Shown here: piece after piece, positions 7,814 to 16,093 of the stretch
How the letters are laid out: the number at the start of each line of letters is the position of its first letter
How positions within the stretch are numbered: the first letter of the stretch is position 1
NCBI GenBank assembly: GCA_003963305.1
Contig: RXJR01000001.1
Coordinates: forward strand, 372,001-436,000
DNA length: 64,000 bases
Origin: Candidatus Melainabacteria bacterium
GTDB lineage: Bacteria > Cyanobacteriota > Vampirovibrionia > Obscuribacterales > Obscuribacteraceae
Direction of reading: 5' to 3'
Position numbers and translations under genes: made by a program
Notes under the pieces: generated by a model
Database searches by the model: none
What the model saw: only the letters and a program-made list of their open reading frames with translations
Told to the model about the DNA's origin: nothing

Positions 7814-9643
7814 ATGCACAACGGCGACGTGCTTTTCAAAAGACTCGAACATTCCGCGGCAGAGTCTGCTCGCGCCGAAAGTTGGTTTAACAACGCTCGC
7901 GTTATTGTCGCATGCGGAAACATAGTTCGTTTGCGCATGACAGCCAGCTTTTTGCGCGATAAGGACGACCGGCTCTATGTAAAATTTGAAAGAATTACGA
8001 ATCCAGAGCCTGAGATTCTGACATTGTCAGACAATGTCTATCTGCAGACAAGCGCAGGAGCAGCACTGAAAGGACTAAACCAATCCAATCTGAAACCGGG
8101 AATTCATGAAATCCACAGCATCATTCGCATGTGTCGAACGAAAAATCTGCAAGACACCTCACAAGAGGTCTGGGCAACCCGAAGAAGCGTATTGCGTGGC
8201 TTAGCTGATTTACACAATGCCTTTGATGAAGGGCTCTATGAGGCAAGCGCCAAAGATTTCAACATCTCGACAGCGGACCGCAGTGACACTACATCCGCGA
8301 AATCAGTGATTCGCATTGACGAAATGAAACTTCAGGCATTTATCAATGAGTGGGTCGCTCGAGCTCGACGAACTAAACCGATCGACAAAAAGAAACTAGA
8401 GACATCCATCAATGAGTTGTATCAACAGATAGGACTGCCGTCCCCCAGATTGGTATATGCCTCTAATCCGCTAATATTTGTAATAGCTGCGTCGTTTGCT
8501 GCTGCACTTGCGGCGCGAAATTCCGATTCGATAAATCCATTGAATCCAGTAGCAGCCGATCGGCAGGTCAATGTTGGCACTGACATATACAGATTGACTG
8601 TGCAAAAGGCGTTTACATGTCGCGACATTTATTATGATCGCGAACGTCAAGCTGCCTTCGACAAAAGATTGGACGAATTTCAAATCAATCAATTTAGAAC
8701 ATTTCCAAATGGCATCGCAGGTGATGCCGTTCGCTGCGCCATGTCAGACGCCATCCAAGCCATCCAATCAGACTCAGGCGGAATTCTCAACACAAAAGAT
8801 TTCGCAGACTTTACGTTAGAGACGAAAATGGCGCGAGAAATATTTAAATGCACAGTCAACGCGGTCAACTGGTCGAGAGCGGACGGCGGGCAAGACCTGG
8901 CATCAGGAGCAGCAGATACAACGCTTTTCGATCAGCTTACTCAGACTCTGACTGGTGGGTCAGCCTGGCAAAATAAAGCGCTGACCGAAGCGGTCATGTC
9001 CTGTCGCTCGATTCTCAGGCACTGTAATACTCAAGAATATGACGAATTTCAAGTGTGCGCGTTGTCCAAAATCTTCACTACAAATCCGCCAAATCAAGAC
9101 CTCCATGAAGCAATGCAAAAGGTCTGGAACGAATGTGGATTGATATTTATGCATCGCGACTTTTGCATTGTTAGCGAATACCCTCATGAGTTCCACGTGA
9201 ACGAAAATGGTGCGCTACATAACGAGGAGGGACCATCGCTCCGCTGGCGCGACGGCTGGCAGCTTTACCATCTCGATGGCATCAGAGTGAACAAGCAACT
9301 CGTCGAAGCGCCTGAAACTATCACCGTGGATGATATCGAGAATGAAGAGAACATAGAAATCCGCAGACTGATGCTCGACCGATACGGAATAAAAGAATAT
9401 CTGGTCGAAGTGGGAGCAAAAGAGATCGATCGCGATCAATACGGGGTGCTCTACAGGCATGTCGTTCATGATGCAATCGAGCCGCTGCTCATGGTTGAAG
9501 TCACTAATTCCACACCGGAAGCGGACGGCACTTTCAAAAAATACTTTCTAAGAGTGCCTCCACACATCAACACAGCAAAAGCCGCCGTTGCCTGGACCTT
9601 CAACATGAACGACGATGAATATGCTCCAGTTTTACAGACGTAA
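7814..9643 (+). CDS. DUF6745-domain protein
   Basis: The product has 609 residues. The C-terminal third carries the pattern I associate with DUF6745: FHVNENGALHNEEGPSLRW, WQLYHLDGIRV, then a predicted helix EIRRLMLDRYGIKEYL and a long beta-rich end. The N-terminal two thirds are less conserved. The first residues (MHNGDVLFKRL) echo the GDVLL start of the small protein just upstream, which hints at a shared ancestral module. No enzyme motif or membrane segment is visible except a short hydrophobic patch near residues 218-236. Function is unknown. The ribosome site is weak, so the exact start is uncertain. Confidence 0.65.
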   Translation: MHNGDVLFKRLEHSAAESARAESWFNNARVIVACGNIVRLRMTASFLRDKDDRLYVKFERITNPEPEILTLSDNVYLQTSAGAALKGLNQSNLKPGIHEIHSIIRMCRTKNLQDTSQEVWATRRSVLRGLADLHNAFDEGLYEASAKDFNISTADRSDTTSAKSVIRIDEMKLQAFINEWVARARRTKPIDKKKLETSINELYQQIGLPSPRLVYASNPLIFVIAASFAAALAARNSDSINPLNPVAADRQVNVGTDIYRLTVQKAFTCRDIYYDRERQAAFDKRLDEFQINQFRTFPNGIAGDAVRCAMSDAIQAIQSDSGGILNTKDFADFTLETKMAREIFKCTVNAVNWSRADGGQDLASGAADTTLFDQLTQTLTGGSAWQNKALTEAVMSCRSILRHCNTQEYDEFQVCALSKIFTTNPPNQDLHEAMQKVWNECGLIFMHRDFCIVSEYPHEFHVNENGALHNEEGPSLRWRDGWQLYHLDGIRVNKQLVEAPETITVDDIENEENIEIRRLMLDRYGIKEYLVEVGAKEIDRDQYGVLYRHVVHDAIEPLLMVEVTNSTPEADGTFKKYFLRVPPHINTAKAAVAWTFNMNDDEYAPVLQT

Positions 9644-9825
9644 TACCGTAGGACGTTGCGGACAAAAGTCAACAAGAACAATTATCAGAACCGGGCTTGA
9701 GCAGCCTGACAAGCCGGTCGCCAGAGGGTATACCTCACTCTCGGTATGGCGCATCGCGTTGGACACCGTTAGAATAATGGTGGCATGTCTGGGTTAAAAG
9801 TGGCATGCCGGAAGGGAGTCAGATT

Positions 9826-10266
9826 TTGTCGAGGCCAAAGATCCTAATCGTCGAAGACTATCACCCACAACAGTTCGTGTTCGAGCAGCTGTGTGAGCGG
9901 TTTGGCTACGATGCGTACATTGTCGGTACCGGCGAAGCGGCCCTTGGAGCACTTGGCATAGCGCAATACGCGGCAGTGATCATGGACATCAATCTGCCAG
10001 GGATGGACGGAATCGAAACTGTCCGTAAATTTAGAATGACGGAAAAAGGAACCGGCCGACATACCCCTGTCGTGGCACTTACAGCGAGCGGCATTGCAGG
10101 GCTGCGCGAAGAATGCCTGCACGCAGGAATGGATGACTTCATGAGCAAACCTTTCTCAGTTGAGGCGTTCCGAAAGATTTTGCTGCGATGGACCTACGAC
10201 TCGCGGCGTCCGAACATGAGTTTGATTACCTCGTCTGAAGGCGACGACCAGTTGCTGTTCGGTTAG
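9826..10266 (+). CDS. Single-domain response regulator (CheY-like receiver)
   Basis: The protein is essentially one receiver domain. It has acidic residues in IVEDYHP, the phospho-acceptor Asp54 in MDINLPGMDG, the switch Thr in ALTASG and the conserved Lys in MSKPFS. No output domain follows, so it must act by protein contact, as CheY or Spo0F do. I place the start at the TTG at 9826 because GGAAGGGAG lies 7 bases upstream; an in-frame ATG at 9805 would add seven residues but has no ribosome site. No kinase gene is adjacent; the nearest histidine kinase is about 9 kb away. A 16-bp tandem repeat follows. Confidence 0.85.
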   Translation: MSRPKILIVEDYHPQQFVFEQLCERFGYDAYIVGTGEAALGALGIAQYAAVIMDINLPGMDGIETVRKFRMTEKGTGRHTPVVALTASGIAGLREECLHAGMDDFMSKPFSVEAFRKILLRWTYDSRRPNMSLITSSEGDDQLLFG

Positions 10267-10289
10267 CTACGAAAACAACCTGACCTGGT

Positions 10290-10353
10290 GAACTCGTCCA
10301 GAGGAGAACGCCCCCAGAGGATAACTCATCCAGACAAGAACTCTTCCAGGGAA
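10290..10353. repeat. Four 16-bp tandem repeats after the receiver gene
   Basis: Four consecutive units start at 10290, 10306, 10322 and 10338 and share the pattern GAACTC-TCCAGAGGA with substitutions. The array begins 24 bases after the stop codon. It matches no coding frame I can support. Confidence 0.65.
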
Positions 10354-10491
10354 AAACCTATATCCGGGGCACGGCATTTCTCTTACTATTGAAAAGATGC
10401 TGCCTTTGCAACATTTCCACAAGATTACTAAGTTCGACAACCTGTCATTTTCAATGCACCACCAGTGCTACCATCAGACTAGACTATTAAC

Positions 10492-11829
10492 ATGCTCAAA
10501 TCCAACAATGATGACAATGCAATCACTCGCGTGCGGCAGTGGCAGCAAGCTTTTCAAACCAGAGTACTTTCCAATCCCAAGTTCAAATGGTATCAGAGAG
10601 GCACCTGGCTGGTATCACTTTCCTGGGCTGCGGTTCTGATGATTCAATCCGTACCGTACTACAGCGCCATTGGCATCGGAGAAAGCGCTTACAAACAAGG
10701 CGACCTCGAAACAGCGGAGGCTAAATTCAAAGAAGCTTTGAAAGAAGCTCAGAATTACTCACAAAACGATCCTCGCCGTGCCAAGGCATACAACAATCTT
10801 GCTGAACTCTACAGAACACGTTTTCAATTCTCCGAAGCGGAACCCTATTACAACAAATCTGTTGAAATAGCTCGCCAACTTGGTAAGAATCGTCCAGAGC
10901 TACCGATGAGCCTAAATAATCTCGCGACGCTTTACAGAGATGAGGGGCGATATAACGAGTCCGAACAAACATTTCGAGAAGCACTCAAAATATGGGATGA
11001 GCGAATCAAGAAAGACGATACGAATCGCGCAGCGATTTTAAACGGCACAGGAAAAGTCCTCCGCGACCAGGGACGCTATGCTGAAGCCGAAACGTATTAT
11101 CTGCAATCATTAGCAATCAAGGAAAAACTGCTGGGTAAAAATGATGCAGACAACGCAGTCATTCTAGCCAATCTCGGCGGAGTGTATCGAGATCAGGGTC
11201 AGTTTGCTAAGTCTGAGAAATACTACTTGCAAGCGCTCGCAATCGATTCAAGCGCTGTGGGAAAGGAACACAGTTATACGGCGACCGACTTGAACAACTT
11301 AGCCGGACTCTATCGTGATGAGAATCGGCTTGACGAAGCTGCAACACTATACAAAGAAGCACTGAGAATCAGAGAAAAACTACTGGGAGAAAATCATCCA
11401 CTGGTGGCAAAGACTTTATCAGGTATAGCTGAACTGCAAGCGAAGCATCAAAATTTCAGCGGAGCCAAAATACTTCTGGAAAGAGTGCTGGCTATACAGA
11501 TCAGGTTTTTGGGAGACAGTCATCCAGACGTTGCCACGACATACAATCTGCTCGGCAGTGTTTTGCTCGCGAAACACCAGGTGCAAGCAGCCCTGGAAAT
11601 GCAGAACAAGTGCTTAGCAATTCGCGAAAAAAAGCTCAGTCCACAGCATCCGGATCTCGGCGTAGCTTTGATCGATCGAGCCCGTGCTGAAAGTTTCAAC
11701 CATGAGTCATCCCAGGCTCAAAAGGATCTGGAACGGGGCACAAAAATTCTAACTGACGCACTCGGGTCCAATCATCCCGTTACGATACGTTCTTTAGTGA
11801 GCATGCATCCGACAACACCAAGGACCTAG
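10492..11829 (+). CDS. Kinesin-light-chain-type TPR protein with membrane anchor
   Basis: The protein has 445 residues. A hydrophobic stretch at about residues 41-57 (LVSLSWAAVLMIQSV) probably anchors it, after a cytoplasmic N-terminal tail. The rest is a run of about eight 42-residue TPR units of the kinesin light chain type, with repeated NNLAELYR, NNLATLYRDEGRY, LANLGGVYRDQGQF and LNNLAGLYRDENRL. Such arrays bind peptides. No catalytic part is visible. Nearly the same repeat type occurs in the orthocaspase at 50.6-53.4 kb. The start lacks a good ribosome site. The gene precedes a secreted protein on the same strand, 36 bases apart, so they may be co-transcribed. Confidence 0.83.
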   Translation: MLKSNNDDNAITRVRQWQQAFQTRVLSNPKFKWYQRGTWLVSLSWAAVLMIQSVPYYSAIGIGESAYKQGDLETAEAKFKEALKEAQNYSQNDPRRAKAYNNLAELYRTRFQFSEAEPYYNKSVEIARQLGKNRPELPMSLNNLATLYRDEGRYNESEQTFREALKIWDERIKKDDTNRAAILNGTGKVLRDQGRYAEAETYYLQSLAIKEKLLGKNDADNAVILANLGGVYRDQGQFAKSEKYYLQALAIDSSAVGKEHSYTATDLNNLAGLYRDENRLDEAATLYKEALRIREKLLGENHPLVAKTLSGIAELQAKHQNFSGAKILLERVLAIQIRFLGDSHPDVATTYNLLGSVLLAKHQVQAALEMQNKCLAIREKKLSPQHPDLGVALIDRARAESFNHESSQAQKDLERGTKILTDALGSNHPVTIRSLVSMHPTTPRT

Positions 11830-11865
11830 GGCTCGCCTGGTCTAGATCATGTACAGGACTATCAG

Positions 11866-12321
11866 ATGAATTCCCATCCTCCAGAACCACTAGGCCCCGC
11901 GATTCTTCAGGCTGTCTGGCGATTGTCCACAACAATACTTGTTTGCACTTTTTCGACAACCGGTTCGACCATCGCGCTTCAACAGCCAGCTTCAGCCGCT
12001 CCCGCGCACTCTGAGTCACGCCAAGTTTCCCCGCAAAAACCAAAGAGACCGCCTGTGTCCAATTCAAAACTTACACTGGAAAATTTCAGCCGATTAAAGA
12101 AAGGTGCTGATATGCAGTCAGTACTCAAAGAATTTGGAGCGCCCGCCAGAGATATCGGTAGCGGCATACACATCTACGAGTACGAATTAGCTGATGGATC
12201 GAAAGTATGGGTTGGCGGCGTTGAAAGACTGTTCTATGTCGACCACATTCAGGGCAAAAAGCATGTTCGACTCGTCGGTGAACCTGTTCCGGCAGGCGGC
12301 AACTTACCTGCGCAACCTTGA
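11866..12321 (+). CDS. Secreted BLIP/SmpA-like small protein
   Basis: This 151-residue protein has a long signal-like N-terminus (hydrophobic stretch about residues 17-35, cleavage plausible near PASAAPA). The C-terminal half, LTLENFSRLKKGADMQSVLK followed by EFGAPARD and IYEYELADGSKVWVG, resembles the alpha-beta fold of SmpA/OmlA and BLIP-like domains: a helix with a KKGxxxxxV pattern, FGxP, then strands. These domains act in envelope assembly or inhibitor binding; no role can be assigned here. It lies directly after a TPR membrane protein and before mrp. Confidence 0.55.
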   Translation: MNSHPPEPLGPAILQAVWRLSTTILVCTFSTTGSTIALQQPASAAPAHSESRQVSPQKPKRPPVSNSKLTLENFSRLKKGADMQSVLKEFGAPARDIGSGIHIYEYELADGSKVWVGGVERLFYVDHIQGKKHVRLVGEPVPAGGNLPAQP

Positions 12322-12371
12322 TTCAACACACTTCTACAAGCAACACATAGCTCAAGCACAGCAACAATTGC

Positions 12372-12400
12372 CTGAAAGCGCCCAAACACGCTTATATAAT
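12372..12400 (+). promoter_or_regulatory. Candidate sigma70-type promoter of mrp
   Basis: CTGAAA (four of six matches to TTGACA) and a perfect TATAAT are separated by 17 bases, ending 109 bases before the mrp start. Confidence 0.5.
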
Positions 12401-12509
12401 CCTTACGGACGCATTATTCACGCCACCGACAGGCTATCATGACCATCGGAAGCCAGGCGCAGCAGCCTGCGTCCTCAATGCCGGTTGTCAAACTCGTCAG
12501 GAATAGCAA

Positions 12510-13586
12510 ATGTTTGGGACTAAAAAAGAAGAGAAGTTAACTCCAGATCAGGTCAAAGGCGCCTTGTCAAAGGTCATGGATCCGGATCTCCACACTGACA
12601 TTGTCACACTCGGAATGATTTCAGAAATCAAAATTGAGGGTGACAAAGTCGCATTCAAACTGACCTTGACGACTCCGGCATGCCCTGTCAAAGAAAAAAT
12701 CGAAAGCGATGCCAAAGAAGAAGTTCTGAAACTTCCGGGCGTTAAAGAAGTCGAAATCGAAATGGGCGCAAGCGTTGCCGGCACAAGAAAAATACCGGGC
12801 AAAGAACCGGTGCCAGGCATCCGACAGGTGATCGCGGTCACGTCAGGTAAAGGCGGTGTAGGCAAAACCACAGTAGCAGTCAACCTGGCTTGTGCACTGG
12901 CCAGACTTGGAGCTAAAGTCGGCATTCTCGACGCCGATATCACAGGACCAAATGTGCCGCTGATGATGGGCGTAGACGACTATCAGCCGACAGCTAAAGA
13001 CGACAAAATCATTCCTCCGGAGAACTTCGGAGTGAAAGTGATTTCGATGGCCTTTTTCGTATCGAGAGACACACCGGTAATCTGGCGCGGTCCGATGCTC
13101 GATAAAGCAATCAAACAGTTCTTACGCGACGTAAACTGGGGCGAACTCGATTACCTCGTTGTCGATATGCCCCCGGGCACTGGCGATGCGCAGTTGAGCT
13201 TGATTCAAGCGACCCAAGTTTCCGGCGGAATAATCGTCACAACGCCACAAGACGTGGCTCTGCTCGACGGTCGAAAGGGATTGGCAATGTTCAAACAGAT
13301 GGACGTGCCAGTATTCGGCTTTGTCGAAAACATGAGCTACTTCCAACCACCTGGCACGACTGAACGCTATGAAATTTTTGGACATGGCGGCGGTAAAAAA
13401 TTAGCCGAAGAAATGCAGGTTCCATTCCTTGGTGAAGTGCCACTGGAAACAGCTATACGGCAGGGCGGAGATGTCGGCAAACCAATCGTCGTTGCCGAAC
13501 CAAATAGCGGCACTTCAGAAGCTTTCATCGGTATCGCAAAGCAAGTGGCAGCACAGATAAGCATCCACGCTCTGACACCAGCCTGA
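12510..13586 (+). CDS. mrp: Mrp/ApbC-type P-loop ATPase (iron-sulfur carrier family)
   Basis: The protein has 358 residues. An N-terminal DUF59/MIP18 domain (about residues 8-90, with MDPDLHTDIVTLGMI and TTPACPV) is fused to a ParA-like ATPase whose deviant Walker A is SGKGGVGKTT (about 111-120); DMPPGTGDAQLS follows as the switch region. Bacterial Mrp/ApbC proteins carry and transfer Fe-S clusters. Most have a C-terminal CxxC that binds the cluster between subunits, but here the segment after ENMSYF reads QPPGTTERYEIFGHGGG with no Cys. As I recall, cyanobacterial Mrp proteins have a similar PP form. AGGAAT precedes the ATG. Three 11-bp repeats run through the stop codon. Confidence 0.92.
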   Translation: MFGTKKEEKLTPDQVKGALSKVMDPDLHTDIVTLGMISEIKIEGDKVAFKLTLTTPACPVKEKIESDAKEEVLKLPGVKEVEIEMGASVAGTRKIPGKEPVPGIRQVIAVTSGKGGVGKTTVAVNLACALARLGAKVGILDADITGPNVPLMMGVDDYQPTAKDDKIIPPENFGVKVISMAFFVSRDTPVIWRGPMLDKAIKQFLRDVNWGELDYLVVDMPPGTGDAQLSLIQATQVSGGIIVTTPQDVALLDGRKGLAMFKQMDVPVFGFVENMSYFQPPGTTERYEIFGHGGGKKLAEEMQVPFLGEVPLETAIRQGGDVGKPIVVAEPNSGTSEAFIGIAKQVAAQISIHALTPA

Positions 13587-13605
13587 CACCAGCCTGACAG
13601 CAGCC
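13573..13605. repeat. Three 11-bp tandem repeats spanning the mrp stop codon
   Basis: Units of TGACACCAGCC start at 13573, 13584 and 13595 (the third has one or two changes). The TGA that opens the second unit is the mrp stop codon, so the array covers the last codons and the start of the 3' UTR. Confidence 0.7.
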
Positions 13606-13705
13606 TGAAACAAACCAAAGCGATGAGAAACACGTTTTCTACGCCTGTGCTGACGCGCAGCGGATTGCAATTTGCTTCGGGGCTACCACGGTTTAGCAAG
13701 TACTG

Positions 13706-14116
13706 CTATTTAGAGCAAGGCACCATGGTGCCGGCAAAATTATCATCATCGCCGAACTGAACGATATTGCGCTTTATGCAGTCGTCGATTCGTTCCAGTA
13801 TCGGCTCAGAAAACTCGCCAATCTTTGCGACCAACAATGTTTTGGGTATGGTGGCAATGACAGTGCAATCGATCACAGAATCAAGTCTCAATCCTGCAGC
13901 ACGACCTTCGTCACTGTCAGTCCGTACACAGACACAAAAATCATCAGCATCTCGAGAAGGACTGGAAGTCAGTGGTATCAAAAGGACATCGTCGAGCCTG
14001 GCGTTGTTGTAGTCGTTTGAAACAATCACACCTGGTCTGCGTTTATTACGCGTGACACCATCTACCATCGTCGGATAGGAAACGAGAACAACGTCGCCCT
14101 TTTTGTAAGACTGCAT
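13706..14116 (-). CDS. MazF/PemK-family endoribonuclease toxin, no adjacent antitoxin
   Basis: The protein has 136 residues. The start KKGDVVLVSYP, the RRPGVIVSNDYNN block and the VLLIPLTSS strand are the standard MazF/PemK features, and VIDCTVIATIPKTLL gives the later strand with a conserved Asp. Family members cut single-stranded mRNA and are held by a small antitoxin, usually encoded just upstream. Here the 139 bases upstream to the divergent TadG-like gene hold no antitoxin frame, and downstream lies the 3' end of mrp. It may be a solitary toxin, have a distant antitoxin, or be a tolerated variant. AAGGGA lies upstream of the ATG. Confidence 0.85.
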   Translation of the reverse strand: MQSYKKGDVVLVSYPTMVDGVTRNKRRPGVIVSNDYNNARLDDVLLIPLTSSPSRDADDFCVCVRTDSDEGRAAGLRLDSVIDCTVIATIPKTLLVAKIGEFSEPILERIDDCIKRNIVQFGDDDNFAGTMVPCSK

Positions 14117-14267
14117 GAAATTGTCGTCCCTTTGTACACGTCTATATTACACTCAGACGGTTTCGATTCACTGACTTTACGCCGTTAAAGGCGCTTTATC
14201 GGTTTGCTCGAAAATGGGTAAATAGTAGGTTCACGAATCCTTCACCGGGATAAGATTGAATATAGCA

Positions 14268-15884
14268 ATGAGCCAATCACCTCAACGAAGATCAAGCCGG
14301 AGGAGCGCGAAAGGCGCGTCGATCATACTCGTCGCTCTCTGCGCCATCGGTTTAATAGCTCTGATCTGGATTGCCTTTCAATTGATGCTCGTCATGGGTG
14401 GTTCGCGGGAAGTTCGCAACGCAGTCGATACAGCAGTTTTGAACGTCGGCAAGCATGCCATCGACGTGGAGATGCCGGCGAGCGGAAACTTTGCCGACGT
14501 CGCAAACAGCGACGGCTCTGTCAGCATCAGCAATCTCTGTCGCGTCTGGGGAAAGGCTTTCATCATTAATGCTAATGCGGCCGACATGATAAGCGAAGGT
14601 ACCGCAAACAGCGATACACAAACCAGTGCGCAGAACGCTTACTTAGAAGCGCAATCGATGAACAATGGATTGTCGGCCATGCTGCAAGACAAAAACACAT
14701 TCAAAAATCATTTCAACTCCATCGCACAAAGCGCTCCAGCGAAATTGCTGGGACAAAATGCCGTTGTCCAGGATGCGCCTTCTATTTCGACGTGGTCGAC
14801 AGCAATGATGGATAAAGGCTCCGAAAGCAATTTGTATTTCAATCCGACTCAGCTGCCACCAGGTGCAGGAGCCAATTTCAGCAACATCGACAAAGGCGGC
14901 AGATCCTATTTCCGCGGATACACCGCGATGACAGTGAACGGCAAAGACTTCTATCTACCTTCCTTCCGGCTCGGGGAAATGCCGCATCTCGTTTCTGCCA
15001 AAACGTTCAAACAGAATCTGACCAGTCAATTAGGTTCAGCCGCTCCAATTCCAAATGCATTTGAGGAATCGGGCATCATTTCGGAAGGAAGCACGACACT
15101 GACAGCCAACGCCTGTGCTCAAGCCAACCCGCAACGGCAATGGGGACTGGCTATTCCACACTCATTCGTTTGTATTGTATTCAGCAATCTTTCCCGGTGG
15201 TATCTGGACAAAAATCCAAACGATGGACAGTGGATGCTCAGGAAAGAAATCCCATATGGAACCCAACCCGGGCAGACTGTCTGGGGTCTCAAACAAGTGC
15301 GGCTTCGACCGCCACCCCCTGCGCCCGGTCCAAATGGCATCGGCGGTAAGATGGACGGTTACGCCTCACTGGGTAATGAATACAAAAATGCGGACGCCTG
15401 GGATGTTTTCAACGCGTTGCCTGGAGATCACCAGGCGCCTCTAAACAGACTCGTACAGAGGGTTAAGGAAATAGACCCTAACTTCACCCTTCAGAAGATG
15501 CAGAGTCTCATGCAAAGCGTCACCATACCTGTAACCGACAGGCCTTCGACGCGGCTCATTATCTATCCCAAATACAACGGGCCAAACTGTACCGAGCCCA
15601 CCATGCAGATTGCCGTAGTGGGCTCGGGTGAGCTACCGGGCTGGATTCAAATGCCAATCTATTTCGACGGACAACAAAAAACAGTTTTGACTGAAAATCC
15701 GATGCAAGATGCGCCCAATACATGCTGGGATAACGTGGTCGGCGGAACCAGCCCCAGTTGTTACCATCACACCGAATACACAGGCAACGTGATCTGGGCA
15801 CCAGGTACAGGCTTATATCAGTGCCTGGGCGAACTGAGAGTCGCTCGCGTCACCAACATCTATTTCACCAGCGACGCTGGTTAG
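14268..15884 (+). CDS. TadG-like pseudopilin/secreted protein
   Basis: The product has about 538 residues. The N-terminus is basic (PQRRSSRRSAKG) and followed by a hydrophobic helix ASIILVALCAIGLIALIWIA and the REVRNAVDTAVLNVGKHA segment typical of TadG (Flp pilus assembly) proteins, where it forms the membrane-inserted N-terminal helix. The remaining 450 residues are extracytoplasmic with scattered Cys and no recognised domain. The family role is in tight-adherence pili. No tad ATPase or platform gene is in the window, but a TadE-like protein lies 3 kb downstream. I use the ATG at 14268; a TTG at 14256 would add four residues, and neither has a strong ribosome site. Confidence 0.6.
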   Translation: MSQSPQRRSSRRSAKGASIILVALCAIGLIALIWIAFQLMLVMGGSREVRNAVDTAVLNVGKHAIDVEMPASGNFADVANSDGSVSISNLCRVWGKAFIINANAADMISEGTANSDTQTSAQNAYLEAQSMNNGLSAMLQDKNTFKNHFNSIAQSAPAKLLGQNAVVQDAPSISTWSTAMMDKGSESNLYFNPTQLPPGAGANFSNIDKGGRSYFRGYTAMTVNGKDFYLPSFRLGEMPHLVSAKTFKQNLTSQLGSAAPIPNAFEESGIISEGSTTLTANACAQANPQRQWGLAIPHSFVCIVFSNLSRWYLDKNPNDGQWMLRKEIPYGTQPGQTVWGLKQVRLRPPPPAPGPNGIGGKMDGYASLGNEYKNADAWDVFNALPGDHQAPLNRLVQRVKEIDPNFTLQKMQSLMQSVTIPVTDRPSTRLIIYPKYNGPNCTEPTMQIAVVGSGELPGWIQMPIYFDGQQKTVLTENPMQDAPNTCWDNVVGGTSPSCYHHTEYTGNVIWAPGTGLYQCLGELRVARVTNIYFTSDAG

Positions 15885-16093
15885 TCAGATTCCGACTGGG
15901 AAGAACAGTCTCAGATCACTCCGGGCTTCGGATGACGAAAAGCGGTCATTCACGGTAACAGAGTTGCTTCAAATTGTCCGCAAAACAAGCGCTCCAAATT
16001 ATTCTAAAGTGCAAAATTCCTTTCCTGCGCTATGATAAACGCGGGTTTGGACACTCGATATATACGATTGGGGCATGACCCCAAATATGGTGA

